A DNA stretch of 64,000 bases. It comes from Afipia birgiae 34632. Its GTDB lineage: Bacteria; Pseudomonadota; Alphaproteobacteria; Rhizobiales; Xanthobacteraceae. Positions within the stretch are counted from its first letter, which is position 1. The number at the start of each line of letters is the position of its first letter. This document shows positions 45,877 to 55,656 of this stretch, piece after piece. A program made the position numbers and the translations under genes. The stretch covers positions 1 through 64,000 of the forward strand of contig NZ_HG326654.1 in assembly GCF_000308295.2 (NCBI RefSeq), read 5' to 3'. The notes beneath the pieces were generated by a model that was not told the DNA's origin, did no database searches, and worked only from the letters and a program-made list of their open reading frames with translations.

Positions 45877-47855
45877 GAGAGCGTTAGCTGCACCTCCGTA
45901 AGGAGATCAAAATGAAGTTGCGGATCATTTTCCGACAGAGTCTCGAGTCCGCGAAGAGCTGCAAGAAGAGCGGATAGAATTTGCTCGGATGCATCTCGAG
46001 TGATTTGGTATTGGGGAAGTTCACCCCTGGCCTCCGCGAGGCCACGAAAAGCGCGTGCAGTTTGTGCCGCTAGATTGCAAGCTTCTTCTACCGTGAACCG
46101 ATCCGCGTGAATCAGGCGACTTGCGCTCCAATTCGGCTTAGCTTCGACGGCGACTTGCGCGGCTTTCTCGACGCCTTCACCCAAAGCCTTCAGCCGACCA
46201 ATTCCCGGCTTGTGAAGTAGGGTTTCAGGGACATCCGATTGCGCGATAATTTCGGCTGGAATCATTTCCAAGCGAGAAGCAGTAGCGATGCTACTGCTCA
46301 TGATATCGTGGATGGTCAGACCGCTGGTTCCAAAGGGCAGCGTCACAAGATCAATATAGTCGGCTAACTGTTTCCGGGTGCGGCGATATTGGGCCAGTTG
46401 CTCCTCATAGTCCTTAGCTGACCGAGGTTTACGCATCTCGACGCGATTGCGCACCGATTCGATGACCTGCTCCCGCGTCGAGCGCTCTGCCTGCAAGGGC
46501 AGAAGAAACTCTCCAAGACCAACCGCCTCTAAACGTGAGCGCACGACGTTTAGTGCAGCAAGCTTTTCGGCAACGAAAAGGACTTTTTTACCACCAGCTA
46601 ACGCGGCTGCAATTGCGTTTACAATGGTCTGAGACTTTCCTGTACCTGGCGGACCTTCGACCGCAAGGTTTTTCCCGTTAGCTATATCGACAAGGGTGCT
46701 AAACTGAGAAGAATCGGCATCCATCACAACGTACGGAACGGCACTTTCAATCGCCGGTTCATCGACGTTATATTCCTCCGCAAACGGCGACGCGGCGTCC
46801 GTATTTGTGCCCCCAAGAAGGGAGCGAACGATTTCGCTGTTTGGGAACGCCGGATGGTCTGGGTCGATGTCATGATACATCGCCATGCGCGCTGACGGGA
46901 ACACTCCGATAGCGACTTGCCGCCGAACCTTCCAAACAATTTGCCTTGGCGCAACTTCGGCGATCGCAGCCATATAGTCTTCAACCGACGCCCCGCTGAA
47001 CGGAGGCAATTCAATGCCAAAATCAAGGCGCATTTTTTCAGCCAAAACGGCATTTATCTCGGCTTCGTCCCCTGTCCCTTTTAAATGAAACTCTACCCCT
47101 TCGCGCGTTCGCTTTTTGTCGATCTGAGCGCTACATAGAATTAACGGCGCATAAGACGTTTCTGTCTGGTTTGGCTCGGACCATTCCAAAAATCCATACG
47201 CAACGTGCAGGACGTTGATTCCGGTTTCCTGTATCCAAGTTCTACATTTCGAAGTGACGTTGTTAAGTTTGCGCTCCAGGTCCTTTGGCAGCAGTAAAGT
47301 CTGAATGTCGTCGTCGGCATGGTGCTCCTTTACATCATCGCCGTCCGGCGACGGAAGTTCGTAGGACGGAGTCACGCCGTTGTTTCGCGCATGCTGCATC
47401 AAATTGATATCGGCACGCTGAGGGCGTGGCGGCATGCCCAATTCCGCCCGAAGGTGATCCTTTAAGCTGCGCTCTATCGCACGTGTTCGATCTAGATAGT
47501 CGTCCGCATCCCGCTCAACGGCTTCTAACTCGCGTAGAAAGTTATCATCCGTCAGCCGCGCAGCAGATAGCGCATCTCGAAACTTTTTAGCCTCTTCGTC
47601 CTTGGGATCATCATCAATGTCAGGCAGCGGCACTAACCGCATGTCCTGCCCATTGTTCAATTTATAGAAGAGGATGTCCGGCAATTCATCGACGACACGG
47701 ACGTGTGCGTTTGACCGGGGCGAAAGTTTGGTCGCTAGAAGCGGATTGCGACGACTCAAATCGAGGAGCTTTGGGCGAAGATTCTCGATCTTGTGTTTTA
47801 CAAGCTCTTGCAGTTCCGTGTTTTTCATACCAGTCCCAGCCCCGGGAGTACTCAT
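45864..47855 (-). CDS. DUF4011 protein with helicase motif I (N-part of split helicase)
   Basis: A 663-residue protein. Residues 10-60 carry the DUF4011 opening (KIENLRPKLLDLSRRNPLLA), followed by a long region and a P-loop AVEGPPGTGKSQTIVNAIA at about 392-410 with VLFVAEKLAALNVVRSRLE after it. The chain stops at TAG 45864-45866 before any Walker B motif. The following cistron continues the family sequence in another frame. Usually this is one protein. Its ATG overlaps the HNH gene stop by ATGA, so it belongs to the restriction operon. Confidence 0.85.
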   Translation of the reverse strand: MSTPGAGTGMKNTELQELVKHKIENLRPKLLDLSRRNPLLATKLSPRSNAHVRVVDELPDILFYKLNNGQDMRLVPLPDIDDDPKDEEAKKFRDALSAARLTDDNFLRELEAVERDADDYLDRTRAIERSLKDHLRAELGMPPRPQRADINLMQHARNNGVTPSYELPSPDGDDVKEHHADDDIQTLLLPKDLERKLNNVTSKCRTWIQETGINVLHVAYGFLEWSEPNQTETSYAPLILCSAQIDKKRTREGVEFHLKGTGDEAEINAVLAEKMRLDFGIELPPFSGASVEDYMAAIAEVAPRQIVWKVRRQVAIGVFPSARMAMYHDIDPDHPAFPNSEIVRSLLGGTNTDAASPFAEEYNVDEPAIESAVPYVVMDADSSQFSTLVDIANGKNLAVEGPPGTGKSQTIVNAIAAALAGGKKVLFVAEKLAALNVVRSRLEAVGLGEFLLPLQAERSTREQVIESVRNRVEMRKPRSAKDYEEQLAQYRRTRKQLADYIDLVTLPFGTSGLTIHDIMSSSIATASRLEMIPAEIIAQSDVPETLLHKPGIGRLKALGEGVEKAAQVAVEAKPNWSASRLIHADRFTVEEACNLAAQTARAFRGLAEARGELPQYQITRDASEQILSALLAALRGLETLSENDPQLHFDLLTEVQLTLSCRS

Positions 47856-49345
47856 TCCGCCACCTCAACGCCACGAACCAGCATCAGAAGCCTTTGAAAC
47901 TCGGCGTTATCGCTGTCGGCCTTCCAGAAATTGATGAACTGGCAGACGACTTGCAAATTGCCCTCTTCGTAGTGCCCTGCACTGTCGATGCGGTCGAGCG
48001 AGGGCAAGAGCTTCTTATCGACCTCCAAGCTGAGAAACTGAAACGGGATACCCGTCAAGGCGCAGCGGTTGTCCTGAAGATCGAGCAAGGAAGCGATGAG
48101 CTTCTCCAGATCGGCCGAGCTCATCCGTAGTTCCTTGTTCTTTAGGATGCGCTGAACGATTTGCCCGTTCGCATTCTTGACGGTGTTCTCGACCGAAAGG
48201 CGCATCGCGATGATGGACTTCTCGCGTCCGCCAAGGATACGTCCCTCATCCTTGCCGCCTGCCGCCTTCGCGATCGAGCCTTCCGCTTCCAGTTTCAGAA
48301 GCGTCGAGAAAATCCAACAGAAGGAATGCGCGTCGACAAGGCGGACATTTTTCAGGCCGGTAGACGCCTCGATGAACGGCTGCAACGCAGCAAGCGTCTG
48401 GTTGTAGGTTGAATAATTCTCCCAACTGCATTGGCGAAGGGTCGAAAAGTCGATGCCGAGGGTGCGGAAGGCGCGGTCGAACCCAGTTGGCTGGATCGGC
48501 ATGAACCGATCCATATCCTTAAGGAAAAAGATGTATGCGAGGAGCGGATACTTGCCGCCTGTCAATTCGCTGAGCCGGTCGAACGTCCCGCCCTCATCGG
48601 CGTCGCCGCGAAAGAGGCCGAACAGCAGCCCCTCGACATCGCGACGCAGCTTCGGATTGGAAGCAGCCTCCAGCAAGGCACGATGATCGCGGTTGGCATG
48701 GCCATAGCGGTTCTGCCAGAAGACGAGATTGTTGGTGAGGTTGCTCCGGCTGTCTTGAATTTCGATCGCTTCGATCATGCGATTCAGGATCGCACCCGAA
48801 CCGATATCGGCTTCCGACCACTCTCCGGCGCGTAGCAAGCCGAGCGCGTGGTCGCGCAAGCGCGGCTTGTAGCTCTCCCATACGGCCGCAAGCCCTTCCT
48901 GGAAGTCCGTGAAGGCATGGCCGGACCTCGCCGTGATGAGCGCCTGGAAGCGCGCGAACGCTTCGCGGAAAGCGCGCGGATCAATGGCGGCGGCGGAGAA
49001 GAACGTGCTGGCGACTTTTGCAGGACCGGCATACCAGTCGAGAAACCTGTTCAGAGCGTCGCCACTTTCCACCTCGACACGGAGCGTCGTCGGCGCACGG
49101 AGCGGCAATAGCGGCCCGTTAATATTGGAGTTCCCGTTTGACGGGCCCGCCATCGGGCGCACGCCGTCGAGGTTTGGCGGCGCGGGCGGCTGGAACCAGA
49201 GACGTGTCTCGTTGGCTTCACGATGGATGGCAAGCACCTTGTCCGATAACGTCTTGAAGCCGACCACATAGTCCGTGGGCGGCTTGGCCGGTTCGCCAAG
49301 TCGAGACCGGAGGATGGCTTCGGCCTCAGCGATTGCGAGAGTCAT
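47852..49345 (-). CDS. HNH-like endonuclease domain protein in the restriction operon
   Basis: ATG 49345 (MTLAIAEAEAIL) overlaps the hsdS stop by ATGA and gives 497 residues; the frame is open further upstream but inside hsdS. Residues about 425-480 contain CALTGIPFQFLSLEV and SLDRIDSAGHYEEGNLQVVCQFINFWK, the HNH variant in which Cys, SLDRID and Asn line the metal site. The first 420 residues are helical and lack known motifs (LWFQPPAPPNLDGV; AYIFFLKDMDRFMPIQPTGFDRAF). It probably adds a second DNA-cutting activity to the system; this is inference. Confidence 0.75.
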   Translation of the reverse strand: MTLAIAEAEAILRSRLGEPAKPPTDYVVGFKTLSDKVLAIHREANETRLWFQPPAPPNLDGVRPMAGPSNGNSNINGPLLPLRAPTTLRVEVESGDALNRFLDWYAGPAKVASTFFSAAAIDPRAFREAFARFQALITARSGHAFTDFQEGLAAVWESYKPRLRDHALGLLRAGEWSEADIGSGAILNRMIEAIEIQDSRSNLTNNLVFWQNRYGHANRDHRALLEAASNPKLRRDVEGLLFGLFRGDADEGGTFDRLSELTGGKYPLLAYIFFLKDMDRFMPIQPTGFDRAFRTLGIDFSTLRQCSWENYSTYNQTLAALQPFIEASTGLKNVRLVDAHSFCWIFSTLLKLEAEGSIAKAAGGKDEGRILGGREKSIIAMRLSVENTVKNANGQIVQRILKNKELRMSSADLEKLIASLLDLQDNRCALTGIPFQFLSLEVDKKLLPSLDRIDSAGHYEEGNLQVVCQFINFWKADSDNAEFQRLLMLVRGVEVAE

Positions 49346-51024
49346 TCTGCCGCCTCCATTCCGCGATTCTCGATCGGCACTAGCGCCTCGGCCAGCAATG
49401 CGTCGAGCAGGCGGCGGCGGGTAGCAGCGGCGGCGGTGAGGCTCGCCTCCAGCCGGTCGCACAGGCCCATCAACTCATCGACCTTGGCAACGATACGATG
49501 CTGCTCGGCGAGCGGTGGGAGCGGAAACCGAACATCCTTGAGGTTTGAAGCGCTAATACCCCAGTTGCCGACCGTGGTTGCGCACGCAGCCTCCACCTCG
49601 GTTCGAACTAAGTCCGTGTCGCTCGCAAGCCTCAAAAACTCGGGCGTAGCAAGTTTTGGCGAAATACGAACGCGAATAAGTTTGTCGGGATATATTGGTT
49701 GGAGGCCGAGATAATCCTTGAAGATCGTAAATCTTCCGACAAACGCCTTGTTGCCATTAAATCTGCAAGCGAGAAGATCGCCGGACTTCAATCCATATTG
49801 AAGGCGTGCTCTGTGGTCGATCCCGCTAATTAATTTGTGCTCCTCCTCGGCAACAACGCCATCACGTCGCACAGTGCCCGCACTGATCCTTAGGATCGGG
49901 ATTCCATTGTGTGCTTCATCCGGTTTGCGCGAATAACCGTTTTGGGTGTTTTCCGCCAACAGATTGACCAAGCGTGTGTAAAGCCACGTTGAAGGAATAG
50001 CCTCAGGCCCGTCGTCACAGTTTACTGGACTCAAATCTGCCGGTTCATCGTTTGGGTCTTGAGGCACGATCCTGCCGCGCACGGCTAGATTGACGACGGT
50101 CTGGCGCAGTTGCTTGATCTGGTCGGGTCGTGTGGTAAGCGACGGCAGCGCGTCGAGCGCGAAGCGGGCGTCCTCTCGAAAAATTTCGGGATCGGGCGCG
50201 TTGAGGCGGGCGAGGCTCGCCGCCGTCAGTCGGTCGCGCACCGCCTCGCGGCTTAACCGCGTCGCCTCCAATCGGTCGCACAAGCCCATCAACTCGTGGA
50301 CCTTGGCGACGATGCGGTGTTGTTCGGCGAGCGGTGGGAGGGGAAAGGGCGAATACGCGAAATAATCGGTCGGAACGCGCTTTTGGCCAGCGGTTCCGGT
50401 CATCTTCGGAATCCCGGTTTCGATGAAGTGCGGGCTCTTGAGAAACAGCAGGATGTAATCTTGATTGACGAACAGCGGGCGGACGATGTGCAACTCGGTC
50501 GTGCCGCTGCCGATCCCGCCCATCAGATTTCGGAACACGGCCGATTTGCCATTCTCGAAGCACGGCGTGATCTTGGCGAGGCCAACATCGCCCTCGGCAA
50601 AGTGCGTATAGCCCTTCTTGATCTCGCCCCAAGGTCTGACTTCGTGCTGGTTTGCGACGCCATACTCGGCGGCAATCAACGGCATCGGAACGAATGAAGC
50701 TTCATAGGCATCGGGCGCTTCGTTGCGCGGGCTCAAAACACCGATTTCGGCAAGCTGCGACCAATGCCAATTCGACGGGATCGCAAACGGTGTTTCAGAA
50801 AGCGCAGGAATCGCTTTCGGCGTTCGGATCTCGCCCGCCTTCACCAGCCGCGCCTTCTCTTTTGCTATGCGCTTCAACAGCTCCGACGCCGGTTCGTCGT
50901 TCGGAGCCTGCGGCACCAGTTTGCCGCGCACAGCCAGATCGAGAATGAAGCGGCGCAGTCGCGCAATCGCGTCGGGCGCGTCGGCGATTTTCTCGTAGTG
51001 CGCTAGCAGGCGTTCGGCGTTCAT
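49342..51024 (-). CDS. hsdS: Type I restriction-modification specificity subunit
   Basis: A 560-residue HsdS with two target-recognition domains. Each ends with the conserved helix FPLPPLAEQHRIVAKV followed by ELMGLCDRLEA, at about residues 230-260 and 500-530; each half begins with the NLAVRG/DLAVRG-x-VPQ-PNDEPA block. The subunit selects the bipartite DNA target for methylation and cleavage. Start and stop overlap hsdM and the HNH gene by ATGA. Confidence 0.93.
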   Translation of the reverse strand: MNAERLLAHYEKIADAPDAIARLRRFILDLAVRGKLVPQAPNDEPASELLKRIAKEKARLVKAGEIRTPKAIPALSETPFAIPSNWHWSQLAEIGVLSPRNEAPDAYEASFVPMPLIAAEYGVANQHEVRPWGEIKKGYTHFAEGDVGLAKITPCFENGKSAVFRNLMGGIGSGTTELHIVRPLFVNQDYILLFLKSPHFIETGIPKMTGTAGQKRVPTDYFAYSPFPLPPLAEQHRIVAKVHELMGLCDRLEATRLSREAVRDRLTAASLARLNAPDPEIFREDARFALDALPSLTTRPDQIKQLRQTVVNLAVRGRIVPQDPNDEPADLSPVNCDDGPEAIPSTWLYTRLVNLLAENTQNGYSRKPDEAHNGIPILRISAGTVRRDGVVAEEEHKLISGIDHRARLQYGLKSGDLLACRFNGNKAFVGRFTIFKDYLGLQPIYPDKLIRVRISPKLATPEFLRLASDTDLVRTEVEAACATTVGNWGISASNLKDVRFPLPPLAEQHRIVAKVDELMGLCDRLEASLTAAAATRRRLLDALLAEALVPIENRGMEAAE

Positions 51025-52478
51025 CGGGCCAGCGCCTCGGCGAGGATCGCCTTCAACTGATCGCGATAACCCACCGCTTCGGCTTCGGCGCGGGTGAGAT
51101 CAGCAAGCAGGGTTTTCGGGTCGCCGTGGTCGTCGGCCACGGCATGCGGGTTCTTGATGTCGAGATTGTAGCCGCGCGCCTTTACTTCTTCGGCGGTCAC
51201 GCGCCATGCCTGCGGCGTCTCCTCGCGGCCCTTGCGATCCTTGCCGCCCCACCAGTCGATGCAATCCTGGAAATATTCCAGCCGGATCGGCTTGGTCATC
51301 GAGTAGGCCTTCTGGCCTTTGGGCACGCGGTGCTCGTAGAACCAAATTTCTTTCGTCGGCTCGCCTTTCTCGAAGAACAGGAGGTTGGTGCCAATCGAGG
51401 CATAGGGCTTGAACACGGAATTGGGCAGGCGAACGATGGTGTGGAGGTTGCACTCCTCCATCAAATGTTCTTTGAGCCGCGTCTTGACGCCTTCGCCGAA
51501 CAGCGTGCCATCGGGCAGCACCACGGCAGCGCGGCCGTCTTTCTTGAGCAGCCGCACGATCAGCGCGAGGAACAGGTCGGCCGTTTCCTTGGTGCGAAAG
51601 GTCGGGAAATTGTTCTCGATGCCGTCTTCCTCGCGCCCACCGAAGGGCGGATTGGTGACGACTATATCGACGCGCTCGTCCTTGCTCCACGAAATCAGCG
51701 GCCGGGCGAGCGTGTTGTCGTGGCGCACGAAGCTCGGGTCCTCGATGCTATGCAGCAGCATGTTGGTGACGCAGAGCATGTGCGGAAGCTGCTTCTTTTC
51801 CACCGCGCGCAGGCTGCCCTCCATTTTCTCGCGCTGCTTCGGTGTGCGGACATAGCCCTCGTTCTCCATGTGGCGAATGGCGCAGGTGAGAAACCCGCCG
51901 GTGCCGCAGGCAGGATCGAACAGGATTTCGCCCGGATGCGGGTCGATGCGATCGACCATGAAAGCGGTGACGGCGCGGGGCGTGTAGTACTCACCCGCAT
52001 TGCCGGCCGATTGCAGGTCGTTGAGCAATTGTTCGTAGAACTCTCCGAAGTGCCGCCGCTCGTCGAGGTTGTTGAAATCAACCTGATTGATCTTGTTGAC
52101 CACCTGCCGGATAAGGTGGCCGGACTTCATGTAGTTGTAGGCGTCCTCGAACACGTCGCGCACGACGCGGCGGCGATCGCCGGGCTTGCCGGTGAGCTTC
52201 AAATCCTTCAGCGCCGGGAACAGCTCGTCGTTAACAAAATCAAGCAACCCCTGCCCGGTCATGCCCTCGGGGTCTCCCGCCCAAGCGCGCCATTGGAATT
52301 TCTTCGGGATCGGTGAGCGATAATTATCCTTGGTCAGTTCGAGTTCCTGATCCTGATCGTCGATGATCTTGAGAAAGAATAGCCAGGTGAGCTGGCTGAT
52401 GCGCTGCGCATCGCCATCAACGCCGACGTCCTGACGCATGATGTCCTGAATGGATTTGACGGTGGTGCGAACGATCAT
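51021..52478 (-). CDS. hsdM: Type I restriction-modification N6-adenine methyltransferase subunit
   Basis: ATG 52478 (MIVRTTVKSIQDIM) overlaps the upstream stop by ATGA; 485 residues. An HsdM_N helical domain (SQLTWLFFLKIIDDQ) precedes the methylase core with SAM site FDPACGTGGFLTCAI (about 185-200) and catalytic VVTNPPFGG (about 270). Works with HsdS to methylate adenine in the host target and so protect it. The length is typical. Confidence 0.95.
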   Translation of the reverse strand: MIVRTTVKSIQDIMRQDVGVDGDAQRISQLTWLFFLKIIDDQDQELELTKDNYRSPIPKKFQWRAWAGDPEGMTGQGLLDFVNDELFPALKDLKLTGKPGDRRRVVRDVFEDAYNYMKSGHLIRQVVNKINQVDFNNLDERRHFGEFYEQLLNDLQSAGNAGEYYTPRAVTAFMVDRIDPHPGEILFDPACGTGGFLTCAIRHMENEGYVRTPKQREKMEGSLRAVEKKQLPHMLCVTNMLLHSIEDPSFVRHDNTLARPLISWSKDERVDIVVTNPPFGGREEDGIENNFPTFRTKETADLFLALIVRLLKKDGRAAVVLPDGTLFGEGVKTRLKEHLMEECNLHTIVRLPNSVFKPYASIGTNLLFFEKGEPTKEIWFYEHRVPKGQKAYSMTKPIRLEYFQDCIDWWGGKDRKGREETPQAWRVTAEEVKARGYNLDIKNPHAVADDHGDPKTLLADLTRAEAEAVGYRDQLKAILAEALAR

Positions 52479-53215
52479 GCGTTGCTGCCGCTCCTCGGGC
52501 TTTGCTGAATTGTCATTTTGGCCATGAAGTCGTCCCAAAGGCTCTTGGCGATTTCCAGTTCTTGCTTCTCCAGCGCCTTGTTCCGCAGAATGTCCAGCGG
52601 ATACCAAGTGCCGTTGCGTTCCTGATAAAGGACGCGGGCGTAAATGTTTCCCGTGTGGGAAATCCGCCAGGTCTCAAAAATTTCGGACAGCTTCGTGTAG
52701 GCGTGGTTGAGGCTGGCAACCGGCTTGTCAGAAATATCGGGCGGCAACGCAACTGTCGTAGAGGCTAGACCAACGGCCTCGACTCCTTCTGTCATGAGCC
52801 AAAGGCCGCCCCGATCCGTGCCGAAAAGCCGAGCCTGCTTGGTGTCTGGGCCGGCGAGCTTCACTTCGACGAAGGCAATCGTTCCGGGATTCCAATAATC
52901 GAGGAATGTGGTCGCGATCGTACCCCGAAAGCTGGTGTACGATTTCAGAAGCGGCCTAAGCGTGTCTGAAGGCGGGCTTTCCGGCTTTATCGTCAAACAC
53001 ACCAGTAGGGGTGTCTCCTCATCAAGGACCTTGTGCCTTCCCTTGTGTTCCATCGTTTCAAGGAAGGTCTTGTCCGAAATCGAAGTGCGTTGAATTACAA
53101 GTTCGGCTTCAGCGCCATTCTTGACCGGGACCGCGCCACCCAAGGCACATTCCCAAATGCCGTCGAGGAAACGCACCGGTATGCGAAGGCGACGCGATGA
53201 AGCGGCTTTGGTCAT
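52475..53215 (-). CDS. Unknown protein between hsdR and hsdM
   Basis: A 246-residue protein coupled at both ends by ATGA overlaps (hsdR stop, hsdM start). It is a mixed alpha/beta chain (RIPVRFLDGIWECALGG; TPLLVCLTIKPESP; FVEVKLAGPDTKQARLFG) without membrane segments or known catalytic motif. Its tight coupling suggests it is part of the restriction complex or its regulator. Not recognised. Confidence 0.7.
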   Translation of the reverse strand: MTKAASSRRLRIPVRFLDGIWECALGGAVPVKNGAEAELVIQRTSISDKTFLETMEHKGRHKVLDEETPLLVCLTIKPESPPSDTLRPLLKSYTSFRGTIATTFLDYWNPGTIAFVEVKLAGPDTKQARLFGTDRGGLWLMTEGVEAVGLASTTVALPPDISDKPVASLNHAYTKLSEIFETWRISHTGNIYARVLYQERNGTWYPLDILRNKALEKQELEIAKSLWDDFMAKMTIQQSPRSGSNA

Positions 53216-55656
53216 GCGGTCTCCTGATAGAGGGCGTCCTGCATCTCGTGGACGGCCTTCTCGAAGCCCTCCTTTCCGCCGAACGCGTTGATGAGTTGCA
53301 CGACGCTGCCCATAGCGGTGAAAGGCGTCACCTTCAGCACGTTGGCGTCGTCGAGATTGAGCACGCCCTCGTCGCGGTATTTCTCCAGCAGCCCATCTAG
53401 CACAGCGCGGGCCTGTGGCCCGTATTTGGTGAACACGTCGCGCTTCCTCGCGTTGTCAGCGCGCTCACGGCGCGTCAGCGGCTTCTTGTCAAAGGCGACG
53501 TGGCAGATCAGATCGAAAGGATCAAGGTTCTTGCCGAGTTCGTCGGCAACAGCATCGAGCGCCAGACCCTCAGCTTCCAGCTACTCAATGATCGCCTGCT
53601 TGCGTTCCGCAGATTTCCAGCGCTTGAGGAAGTCGTCGAGGCTGGCAAAGCGCTTCTTCAGCGCCGTCTTGGTGAAATCACGCAGCGATTCGGTGACAAG
53701 CTTTCCGTTTTCGTCCAGATATTCGACGCGCTCGGCAAGGATGCGCGCGCCGACGCCATCGACGTAGACCTTGCGTGGACCACCACCACCGCTGGACGGC
53801 AGCAGCACGCCCGGTTGATCGACCACGATTTCGTCCTCGCTCGGGGTTGGTGGGATCGCATCGTCGTCGCCCTGCGGCGTTTCGTCGGGCGGGGCGATCG
53901 GATCATCATCGCCCGGCTCGTAAATCTGCACCGGATCGCCATCGAACTCCGGGTCGGCGAAATGGCTAGTCGCGCCGCGAAAGTCGATCAGCGTGAAATA
54001 GAACTTCTTGGTGTCCTCGTGGACACGGGTGCCGCGCCCGACGATCTGCTTGAACTCCGTCATCGAGCCCACCGCGCGGTCGAGCACGATCAAGCGACAG
54101 GTCTGTGCATCGACGCCGGTTGATAACAGCCGCGAGGTCGTGACCAGCACCGGATACTTCGATTCTGGGTCGATGAAATTGCCAAGCTGATCCTGGCCTT
54201 CCTTGTCGCTGCCGGTGATGCGCATGACATAGCGCTGGCTTTCCGCGACCAGATCGGCGTTCTCGTTGATGAGTGCTTGCCGCATCCGCGCGGCGTGCTC
54301 CTCGTCGACGCAGAACACGATGGTTTTCTGGAAACGGTCGCCGCTTTCCTTGAGGAACTCGGTGATCTTCTTCGCGGTCAGCACCGTGCGGTCGTCGAGC
54401 ACGATGTGCCGGTCGAAATCCTTGGCGTTGTAGATGCGGTCCTCGACCTCGTTGCCGTCACGGTCGAGCTGCCCGAGCTCGGGGCGATAGCCTTCCACGT
54501 CGCGGTCAATGTGAACCTTGATGACCTTGTAGGGCGCGAGGAAGCCGTCGCTGATCCCCTGCTTCAGCGAATAGGTAAAAACCGGCTCGCCGAAATAGTC
54601 GGTGTTGGAGACGTATTCGGTTTCCTTCGGCGTGGCGGTGAGGCCGATCTGCGTCGCGCCGGAGAAATGGTCAAGGATTTCCCGCCAGGCCGAATCCGCC
54701 GCCGCGCTGCCCCGATGGCATTCGTCGATTACGATCAGGTCGAAGAAGCCGGGCGAGAACTCGCGATATAGCTTCTGGCGATCTTCCGGGCCGGTGATCG
54801 CCTGATAGAGCCCAAGATAGATTTCAAAGGCGGTGTCGATGCGCCGCTTCTTGTCGAGTGCCAACGCCAGATCGACGGTGGTGCCGTCCTGCCGTTCGAT
54901 GGTCTTGGCATTGGTCGAGAGTTTTGCCATCGCGGCACCGAACGGGCGAAAGTCATTCACCATCGTCTGGTCGATCAGCACGTTGCGGTCGGCGAGGAAG
55001 AGGATGCGCTTCTTGCGGCCGGCCTTCCACAGACGCCAGATGATCTGAAACGCGGTGTAGGTCTTGCCGGTGCCGGTGGCCATGACGAGCAGGACGCGGT
55101 CGCGGCCCTTGGCGATGGCCTCAATCGCGGCGTTGACGGCGTTCACCTGGTAATAGCGAGGAGCCTTGCCGCTGCCGTCGTCGAAATAATCCTGAAGCAC
55201 GATCTGCTCGGATTCGGTGTCGAGGCCCCTCCAGGCACGATAGCGCGCCCACAGATCGGCGGGCGACGGGAAGGCGTCGAGGTCAAGGTTCGCCTCGCGC
55301 GGCGTGCTTGCGCCGGTGCGGTCATGGAACACAAATCCGTCGCCGTTCGAGGTGAACACGTAGGGGATATCTAGCGTGGCGGCGTAGTCGAGTGCCTGCT
55401 GCATGCCGTCGCCAACGCTGTGGGAATTATCCTTGGCCTCGATCAGCGCCAGCGGGATGTTTGGCTTGTAGTAGAGGACATAGTCGGCGCGCTTGGCCCG
55501 CCCACGCGTGACCAGCTTGCCGCGCACGATGATGCGGCCCTTGGTAAAGCCGACCTCCTCGCGGATTTGCACCATTTCGTCCCACCCAGCTTTGCGCAGC
55601 GCAGGCGTGATGAACTTCGTGCAAATATCCCGTTCGCTTAATAAGCGTTTGTGCAT
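53212..55656 (-). pseudogene. hsdR: Type I restriction subunit with in-frame amber codon
   Basis: One frame of 814 sense-plus-stop positions from ATG 55656, interrupted by TAG at 53583-53581. The part before the TAG (691 residues) has the HSDR_N nuclease motif [20 protein letters not shown] (about 57-76), Walker [14 protein letters not shown] (about 190), DECHRGSAA (about 310) and [19 protein letters not shown]. The part after (123 codons: LEAEGLALDAVADELGKNLD ... GGKEGFEKAVHEMQDALY) is the EcoEI_R_C-type C-terminus. The stop replaces a Glu usually seen in this stretch (GAG to TAG). Full-length translation would need readthrough or suppression; otherwise the C-terminal domain that contacts the methylase is lost. 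Confidence 0.88.

Noticed and set aside
51126-52316. 396-residue frame antisense to hsdM
   Set aside because: The opposite strand encodes clear methylase motifs; the antisense frame is a composition effect.
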